This document shows, one piece after another, positions 58,990 through 64,000 of a DNA stretch of 64,000 nucleotides. The stretch is taken from contig DASXOB010000013.1 in the NCBI GenBank assembly GCA_036494545.1, forward strand, positions 124,001 to 188,000. The letters are read 5' to 3'. The notes below the pieces were generated by a model. That model had not been told where the DNA came from. It did no database searches and saw nothing but the letters and a program-made list of their open reading frames with translations. The translations under genes were made by a program, and so were the position numbers. This DNA comes from JAICXG01 sp036494545 (GTDB lineage Bacteria; Verrucomicrobiota; Verrucomicrobiia; Chthoniobacterales; UBA10450). Every line of letters starts with the position of its first letter. The first letter of the stretch is position 1.

Positions 58990-60359
58990 GCTGACACCGC
59001 CTCTCGTTGATCGACAACTCCAGTTGTTTCATGCCCCGGACCTTCTGCGATTTCGCGACCGGTTAGGCCTAGAAAAAGCAGACCGATTACAAAATACAAT
59101 CCGGTAAACCCGATCAGGGTGAAGATGGCGTCGCCGTTACTGACGACTTTGCTGTAACCATCGCGCGTGTGAAAGAGCCCGTAGATTAGCCATGGTTGTC
59201 GCCCGAGTTCCGCAGTCATCCAACCGAGCGTGTTGGCGATGTACGGGTAGGGGAACGCCAGCATCAAAACCCAGAGTAAGAAGCGACTCGATTCGAGTTC
59301 TCCTCGCAAATTCTGCAAAGTGGCGAACCCCATCAGGACGATGAACAGCGTCCCGAGCGTGATCATGATATGGAACGAGTAGTAAAGAAGCTCGATGTTG
59401 TCCGGCCATTGATCCTTCGGGAAATCGTTCAAACCGTGGACAAAACTTCCGAAGTGGCCGTAAGCGAGAAAACTAAGCGCGCCTGGGATTTCGATCGGAT
59501 TATCGAGTCGCTGTTTAGCAACGTTCGGTTGGCCAATGAGATTAACTCCCGCCACTTTGCCGCCTTCAAACTTGCCTTCCATTGCGGCGAGCGTGACCGG
59601 TTGATGGTGGCCGACCATCTTGGCTTGTGTGTCGCCGGTTGGAAAGGCAACGAGAAGCGACGCGATCAAACCAACGAACGTCCCGGCGCGTAGATAAAGT
59701 CTCGCCTGAATCCGATGAAGTCCTCGGAGCGCATAAAAAGCGCCCATCGCGGCGACAACGAACGAGCCGGTCACGACCGCAGCGAATTGATTATGCGCGA
59801 ATTGCAAGAACGCCCACGGATTTAAAAGATAGGCACTCATGCTGGCAATACCTAACGAACCGTTCGCTTCGACCTGGTAACCGACCGGATTTTGCATGAA
59901 CGCATTGGTGACAAGAATGAAATAGCCGGAAAGCCAGCTTCCAAGCGCGACCGCGACAGCGACTGCTAAATGTCCGCGCGGCCCCAGTCGTTTTTCGCCC
60001 CAGATCAGCGCGCCGATGAACGCGCTCTCCAAAAAGAAAGCGAACATCCCTTCCATCGCCAGCGTTTGTCCGATTACGCTACCGGCATACTTTGAAAAGC
60101 CTGCCCAATTCGTTCCGAATTGGAATTCCATTGGAATGCCGGTGACGACACCGACGGCAAAATTCAATCCGAAAATCTTCGCCCAAAATCGAACCGCTTG
60201 ATTGTATTTTTCGTCACCGGTCCGCAGGGCGCGCCATTTCCAGTAAACCAGAAACCACGCCAGCCCCATGGTGAGCTGTGGAAACAGGTAGTGATAAACG
60301 ATCGTGAACCCGAACTGTAAACGGTGCCAGAAACCCGGATCGTTGAAGATCGAGTTCAT
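58986..60359 (-). CDS. cydA: cytochrome bd oxidase subunit I
   Basis: A 457-residue haem-carrying subunit. FGFTIVYHYLFPQLTMGLAW has the haem b595 histidine (His23). GVVTGIPMEFQFGTNWAGFSKYAG and GMFAFFLESAFIGALI are conserved helices. The quinol-binding Q-loop is short, with GHHQPVTLAAMEGKFEGG. It oxidises quinol and reduces oxygen to water. It starts 9 nt after the 3-hydroxyacyl-CoA dehydrogenase, an odd neighbour for a terminal oxidase, and overlaps cydB. Confidence 0.93.
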   Translation of the reverse strand: MNSIFNDPGFWHRLQFGFTIVYHYLFPQLTMGLAWFLVYWKWRALRTGDEKYNQAVRFWAKIFGLNFAVGVVTGIPMEFQFGTNWAGFSKYAGSVIGQTLAMEGMFAFFLESAFIGALIWGEKRLGPRGHLAVAVAVALGSWLSGYFILVTNAFMQNPVGYQVEANGSLGIASMSAYLLNPWAFLQFAHNQFAAVVTGSFVVAAMGAFYALRGLHRIQARLYLRAGTFVGLIASLLVAFPTGDTQAKMVGHHQPVTLAAMEGKFEGGKVAGVNLIGQPNVAKQRLDNPIEIPGALSFLAYGHFGSFVHGLNDFPKDQWPDNIELLYYSFHIMITLGTLFIVLMGFATLQNLRGELESSRFLLWVLMLAFPYPYIANTLGWMTAELGRQPWLIYGLFHTRDGYSKVVSNGDAIFTLIGFTGLYFVIGLLFLGLTGREIAEGPGHETTGVVDQREAVSA

Positions 60360-60368
60360 TGTCGATCT

Positions 60369-61349
60369 TTAGGCTGCCGCGGCGCGTGTGGTCTTTGACT
60401 TTGTCGTCCGGTTTTCCGACTCTGCACGTGACCGTAACAGGCCGATGATCGTTTCGTTTTCTTCCTGCGCCAGTTCGTCCACTGACCGATTCCCCGCTTC
60501 GCGCAAGACTCCGTCGACGATCGTTTGCTTCAGCTCGGGAGTAACGTCTGGCGTACCGAGAGTTTTGATCATCCCTGTCAGCGGATCCATCAGATGATCC
60601 ATGAAGTGTTTGATGCCACCGGCGCCACCGCCGAGATGCCATTGCAAACTTGGCCCCATTACTCCCCAACGAGGTCCAGGACCGTAACTCACGGCCACGT
60701 CCGCATCTTCGACGCTCAGCACATCGTGCTGAATAAGATACATGATCTCCTTATAGAGCGCCGCTTGCAGACGGTTGCCAACGTGACCAGGAAGTTCTTT
60801 TTTCAAATGAATCGGCTTCTTCCCAATCGATGCGTAAAACGCGAGCGCTTGTTGAATCGCTTCCGGCGCTGTCTTCGTTCCGCCGACAACTTCCACTAAC
60901 GGAATGATGTGCGGAGGATTAAAGGGATGCCCGACGAGAATACGCTCCGGGTGCTTCGATTTTGATTGCATCACGCTCGGCGTTATTCCGGACGAGCTCG
61001 ACGCGATGATGGAATCGAGCGGAGTGACATCGTCCATGTCCGCGAACAACTTCATCTTGAAATCAGGACGCTCGGGTCCGTTTTCCTGAACGAGGTCAGC
61101 TTTAGACAGTGCCTCTTTCATATCCTTCGTGAAAGTTAAGCGGTCGCGCCCCGCGCCCTTGGAAAGTCCGATATTCGTCAGGTCCTTCCAGGCTTCATCA
61201 ACGTATTTGCGCAGATTCACTTCTGCGTTCGGTGCAGGATCGGTGGCGATGACATCAAATCCGCGCGCCAGGTATTCAGCGGCCCAACTGGCGCCAATGA
61301 CTCCGGTGCCAACGATTGCGATGCGACGTATTGGTTTGTTGTATGACAT
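60369..61349 (-). CDS. 3-hydroxyacyl-CoA dehydrogenase NAD-binding (carnitine/3-hydroxybutyryl-type)
   Basis: A 326-residue dehydrogenase. The Rossmann opening is RRIAIVGTGVIGASWAAEYL (GTGVIG at 14-19). ASSSSGITPSVMQ and ILVGHPFNPPHIIPLVEVVGG form the family signature with the catalytic His. The C-terminal helical domain has YGPGPRWGVMGPSLQWHLGGG. Length and the single fold fit the hydroxybutyryl-CoA or L-carnitine dehydrogenase branch. It oxidises a 3-hydroxy group with NAD. It is preceded by the YWTD propeller gene on the same strand. Confidence 0.9.
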   Translation of the reverse strand: MSYNKPIRRIAIVGTGVIGASWAAEYLARGFDVIATDPAPNAEVNLRKYVDEAWKDLTNIGLSKGAGRDRLTFTKDMKEALSKADLVQENGPERPDFKMKLFADMDDVTPLDSIIASSSSGITPSVMQSKSKHPERILVGHPFNPPHIIPLVEVVGGTKTAPEAIQQALAFYASIGKKPIHLKKELPGHVGNRLQAALYKEIMYLIQHDVLSVEDADVAVSYGPGPRWGVMGPSLQWHLGGGAGGIKHFMDHLMDPLTGMIKTLGTPDVTPELKQTIVDGVLREAGNRSVDELAQEENETIIGLLRSRAESENRTTKSKTTRAAAA

Positions 61350-61382
61350 AGTAGTTAATAGTTAGTGATTGATGATTGATGG

Positions 61383-62318
61383 TTACGGAATTTCTACGTA
61401 AGCGATGCCGGTGAGTTGTCCTTGCGCGACGAGCAGCGGTTTCTTTTCCGTGCCGTCCAGTTTGGCCGAGTAGATCGAGCCGGCTAAATCGGTCAGGAAC
61501 ATCCGGTTCCCTTTGAAATCGAGAGCGATCCCGATTCCCTCCTCCAGATGCGTCAGCAAGATGTCGGGTGTCGGATGTTTGCTGAAGTCGGCATCAATCG
61601 ACGAACGGTTAACTGTGTTCCCGCGCGGCGGATCTCCGCGATCGGTCCAATACAGGAGCCGATTTTTCAGATCGAGCTCGAGATCGATCGGTTCCGGCAA
61701 ACCATCGAACAGCACTTCGATGTCGGTGCGGTTCGCCGCCGTCTCACTCTTCGGGATGTCCGTCTTTGCACGAAAGATGCGGCCCTTGCCCGCGTTGTCC
61801 GGTCCTTTCTGCGTCCAATAAAATTGTCCGCGATCTGGGTCAACCGTGATGCCGACACACCATTTCATTACGTCGGGGCCAGGACGCGCGTCGCCTTTGC
61901 TGGTATCGACCAGGGTTTCGATATTCGACCCATCCAGGTTCGCGCGCATCACGCGCATCCCTTCGCGGTCGCACCAGTAAAGTTTGCCGCTCTTCTTTTC
62001 GAGATGGAGCTGCTTCGGTGTGAACGTTTGGCCTTCGCCAACGATGGTTACGCGATTCTGTCCGTCGAGATCGACGCGCTCGATCGAACCGTCGTTCTTG
62101 CTCGGCACACCCATGTTGGTCCAGTAAATGTGTCCGGCCTCAAGGTCGACGACCACGCCATCTGGGATTCGGGCACCGCTGACAATGATTTTTCGGTCCG
62201 ACCCGTCGGCGCTTGCCGAATGAATCCGGCCGCCGCTTGCTTCGAGAAAAAATAATCGGCCAGTCGCTGCTTTGCCGATGGTTGTAGGTGTTGCTTTTAA
62301 AGTTTCAGTTGCACTCAT
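61383..62318 (-). CDS. YWTD/SMP-30-like beta-propeller protein
   Basis: A 311-residue protein built of about six propeller blades. Repeats of the LDL-receptor class B type are visible: GHIYWTNMG, GKLYWCDREG, GQFYWTQKG and NRLLYWTDRGDPP, with RANLDGSNIETL-like and RVDLDGQNRVTI-like strands. There is no signal peptide or obvious catalytic motif. Such propellers bind ligands or act as lactonases (SMP-30), and the position between crotonase and 3-hydroxyacyl-CoA dehydrogenase suggests a role with an acyl intermediate. It starts behind the repeated leader (62328-62362). Confidence 0.8.
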   Translation of the reverse strand: MSATETLKATPTTIGKAATGRLFFLEASGGRIHSASADGSDRKIIVSGARIPDGVVVDLEAGHIYWTNMGVPSKNDGSIERVDLDGQNRVTIVGEGQTFTPKQLHLEKKSGKLYWCDREGMRVMRANLDGSNIETLVDTSKGDARPGPDVMKWCVGITVDPDRGQFYWTQKGPDNAGKGRIFRAKTDIPKSETAANRTDIEVLFDGLPEPIDLELDLKNRLLYWTDRGDPPRGNTVNRSSIDADFSKHPTPDILLTHLEEGIGIALDFKGNRMFLTDLAGSIYSAKLDGTEKKPLLVAQGQLTGIAYVEIP

Positions 62319-62327
62319 ATTTCCTTA

Positions 62328-62362
62328 CCTCTTTCTCAAGTTTTCGAAGATCGACATTTCAG
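62328..62362 (-). promoter_or_regulatory. repeated 5' leader element, copy at the YWTD gene
   Basis: Minus strand: CTGAAATGT, a variable part with GATCTTCG, then AAAACTTGAGAAAGAGGT, 9 nt before the start codon of the propeller gene. It is the third copy of the leader found before ndh and the CoA-transferase. Here it lies within an otherwise contiguous run of genes, so it could start an internal transcript. Confidence 0.6.
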
Positions 62363-62368
62363 AATTTG

Positions 62369-63157
62369 TTAAGCCGCGCGTGCTTTGGGTTCCGAGATGG
62401 CGTCGAAGTTCGGCTTACGTTTCTCAATGAAGGCCGTGAACGCTTCTTTCGCTTCGGCCGAGCGGACGCGAACAGAGAATTCCTCATTCTCGAGCTTTAC
62501 TGCGCGCTCAAGTAACTCGCGCGTCGACGACCTCATAAGCCGCTTGCACGATTGGAGTGCGGCAGGCGGCTTAACGGCCAGCTGTTGCGCGACCGCAGTA
62601 GCAGTGGGCAATAACTGCTGATCGGCTACGACGCGAGTGACTAAGCCTAGCTCTGCGGCTCGCTTCGCATCGAACGGCAATCCTAGTAGAACGAGCTCTG
62701 CAGCCCGCAGGTATCCTATTCGCGCGGGGACCGAGTAACTCGTTCCGAACTCCGGAACCACTGCCAGATCGACGAAAGGCATTCGAAATTTCGCGCTCTC
62801 GCCTGCGAGAACGAAGTCGCAGTGAGTTAGCATGGTGGTTCCACCGCCGACTGCCGCGCCCTGCACCGCGACGACGATTGGCTTGTCGAAGTTAGTCAGC
62901 GCCCGGATTAGGCGAGCTTGTGGACTTTCACCGGCCCCAGGCGGGTTCTTTAAGAAGTCTTGTATATCGTTGCCGGCGCTAAAGGAATCTCCCGCGCCAT
63001 GCCAGAGCACGACGCGAACTTGATCGTCTTTCGCAGCGTCATTCAACAGATCGGCCAACGTGACGTACATGGCCACGGTCATTGCATTTTTCTTCTCCGG
63101 TCGATTCAACTGAATCCGCAAGATGTGTCCGGAACGCTCAGTGACAATGTCACTCAT
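62369..63157 (-). CDS. enoyl-CoA hydratase/isomerase (crotonase family)
   Basis: A 262-residue crotonase. RIQLNRPEKKNAMTVAMYVTL, WHGAGDSFSAGNDIQDFL (first oxyanion strand) and VQGAAVGGGTTMLTHCDFVLA (second oxyanion loop) are present. FRMPFVDLAVVPEFGTSYSVPARIG fits the hydratase/isomerase core. It hydrates or isomerises an enoyl-CoA in beta-oxidation-like steps. The ATG has a strong AGGAGGTAA ribosome site lying over the CoA-transferase stop. The glutamates of true hydratases are not all certain, so an isomerase role is possible. Confidence 0.9.
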   Translation of the reverse strand: MSDIVTERSGHILRIQLNRPEKKNAMTVAMYVTLADLLNDAAKDDQVRVVLWHGAGDSFSAGNDIQDFLKNPPGAGESPQARLIRALTNFDKPIVVAVQGAAVGGGTTMLTHCDFVLAGESAKFRMPFVDLAVVPEFGTSYSVPARIGYLRAAELVLLGLPFDAKRAAELGLVTRVVADQQLLPTATAVAQQLAVKPPAALQSCKRLMRSSTRELLERAVKLENEEFSVRVRSAEAKEAFTAFIEKRKPNFDAISEPKARAA

Positions 63158-63166
63158 ATTTACCTC

Positions 63167-64000
63167 CTAGGCTGCCTTAGCTGGTGCGATTGGTTTGGCG
63201 ATGACTCCGCCTGCGCGCAGGCGCTCAATTTCGGTAGTCTCGAATCCGAGTTCTTTGAGAACTTCGTCGTTGTGTTCGCCAAGCTCGGGCGCTCGCCTTG
63301 CCGCTACTTTCGCAACGCCGTGCATCTGAATAGGACTACTGATTGTAAGTTTCAGGTTTTCTCCTGCGCCTTCGAGCGGCACAACGATGTTGTTAGCCTG
63401 TAGCTGCGGATCCTTGATGACATCTTGCGGATCGCGCACCAAACCGTAAGGGATGTGCGCCTTGTCCAGGACTTCTTGCCAGTGCGCAATCGGTTGTGAA
63501 CCGAAAGTCTCGTCGATGATCGCAGTCAGCACGCTCATGTTTGCGGCCAGCTTTGTTGGATCAGCGAATCGCGGATCCTTCAAAAGATCGGCACGGCCGA
63601 TACCTGCCGCGAGAGCCGGAATTTTGTCGGGCGTAGCGACGATCACGAACCAGACGTTATCGGAGCTTTTGTACACGTTCAGCAGCGCGTTTGCCGGATT
63701 TTTTCGGTCATGTTGCGGCGCAAACTTTGCCCCGGAGAGCGCCGCTTGAATCGCGACGCCGGCTGACCAAACGCCCGCAGCCAAAAGCGAAGTAGTAACG
63801 GAAGAGCCTTTGCCGGTGCGTTCGCGCCGATAAAGCGCTGTTACGATCGCGGCAAACAATCCCACGCCCGACGGAGCATCGCCCGTCCCGGCGAATGGCC
63901 AGGTCGGCGGTGCGCCCGCATCGTGCAAGAGAGAAAGCAAACCGGTTCGCGACCAGTAGGCCGTGAGGTCGAATCCGGGAAGAGCCGCGTCCGGTCCTGT
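63167..64000 (-). CDS. class III CoA-transferase (CaiB/BaiF family), partial
   Basis: The C-terminal 277 residues of a CoA-transferase; the N-terminal part lies beyond base 64000 (the frame is open to the edge, reading GPDAALPGFDLTAYWSRTG first). FAGTGDAPSGVGLFAAIVTALYRRERTGKGSSVTTSLLAAG is the family core. VIVATPDKIPALAAGIGRADL, HIPYGLVRDPQDVIKDPQL and the terminal LGEHNDEVLKELGF complete it. It transfers CoA to a carboxylic acid. It stops 9 nt before the crotonase start and heads the acyl-CoA run in this window. It is distinct from the longer CoA-transferase at 42556. Confidence 0.88.
   Translation of the reverse strand, partial: TGPDAALPGFDLTAYWSRTGLLSLLHDAGAPPTWPFAGTGDAPSGVGLFAAIVTALYRRERTGKGSSVTTSLLAAGVWSAGVAIQAALSGAKFAPQHDRKNPANALLNVYKSSDNVWFVIVATPDKIPALAAGIGRADLLKDPRFADPTKLAANMSVLTAIIDETFGSQPIAHWQEVLDKAHIPYGLVRDPQDVIKDPQLQANNIVVPLEGAGENLKLTISSPIQMHGVAKVAARRAPELGEHNDEVLKELGFETTEIERLRAGGVIAKPIAPAKAA

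Noticed and set aside
1..64000. CRISPR array, rRNA operon or intact insertion sequence
   Set aside because: No regularly spaced repeats, no rRNA-like sequence and no transposase with inverted ends were seen; the only mobile trace is the integrase remnant.

Overview
The window looks like chromosome of a Gram-negative soil bacterium, most plausibly a Verrucomicrobiota of the Chthoniobacterales type. This is an inference from gene content and style, not a database match. The Gram-negative reading rests on an LptE lipoprotein, a BamD-like protein, TolC, an OprB-type porin, a PagL-like enzyme and RND and HlyD/FUSC efflux genes. No rRNA operon, CRISPR array or intact mobile element is visible. Two tRNA genes are present: Leu(CAG) and Ala(CGC).

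Layout. 1-5.9 kb: end of an alpha/beta hydrolase, then a TetR regulator divergent from a co-directional cluster of small detoxification-type genes (SDR, MDR oxidoreductase, DUF427, two SnoaL/NTF2-like proteins, DUF302, alpha/beta hydrolase), closed by a convergent SDR. 6.4-8 kb: a decayed MarR 3' end, a DUF4160/DUF2442 pair with a broken DUF4160, and an intact MarR divergent from a DoxX gene through face-to-face promoters. 8-13.2 kb: a luciferase-like monooxygenase and a paoABC-type molybdenum aldehyde oxidase whose Tat signal is separated from PaoA by one in-frame TAG. 13.3-21.2 kb: a group 2 sigma factor, an RND pump with adaptor, a secreted peptidoglycan-binding protein and a beta-hydroxyacid dehydrogenase. 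21.5-28 kb: housekeeping (tRNA-Leu, TPR, lptE, BamD-like, DUF72, serS, DUF4126, tRNA-Ala). 28-32.5 kb: a decayed stretch with a frameshifted gene, an integrase remnant, DUF4337, long gene-free DNA and a PagL-like enzyme.

32.7-40.9 kb is a tightly coupled minus-strand operon: NDH-2, a short HemA, TolC, a YtcA-like peptide, an EmrA/AaeA-type adaptor, a FUSC permease and a lipoprotein hydrolase. 41-46 kb holds a LysR regulator flanked by two paralogous small membrane proteins, a class III CoA-transferase and an OprB porin. 46-55.2 kb is a sugar operon (zwf-tal-pgi-fda-gnd-HAD) followed by a sodium:solute symporter; zwf carries a frameshift. 55.5-64 kb is a minus-strand acyl-CoA run (CoA-transferase, crotonase, YWTD propeller, 3-hydroxyacyl-CoA dehydrogenase, cydA, cydB, acyl-CoA ligase, lysophospholipase) with cytochrome bd embedded in it.

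Four signals cross gene boundaries. (1) The octamer CCTAACGA/TCGTTAGG occurs 32 times by hand count, against about 2 expected. (2) A roughly 36-nt leader ending in CTTGAGAAAGAG precedes ndh, a CoA-transferase and the YWTD gene. (3) A 24-bp near-identical box lies upstream of both lysR and the porin. (4) Several genes carry single-base lesions (DUF4160, the 28-kb gene, the integrase, zwf, and the TAG before paoA), so real decay or recoding must be weighed against assembly error.
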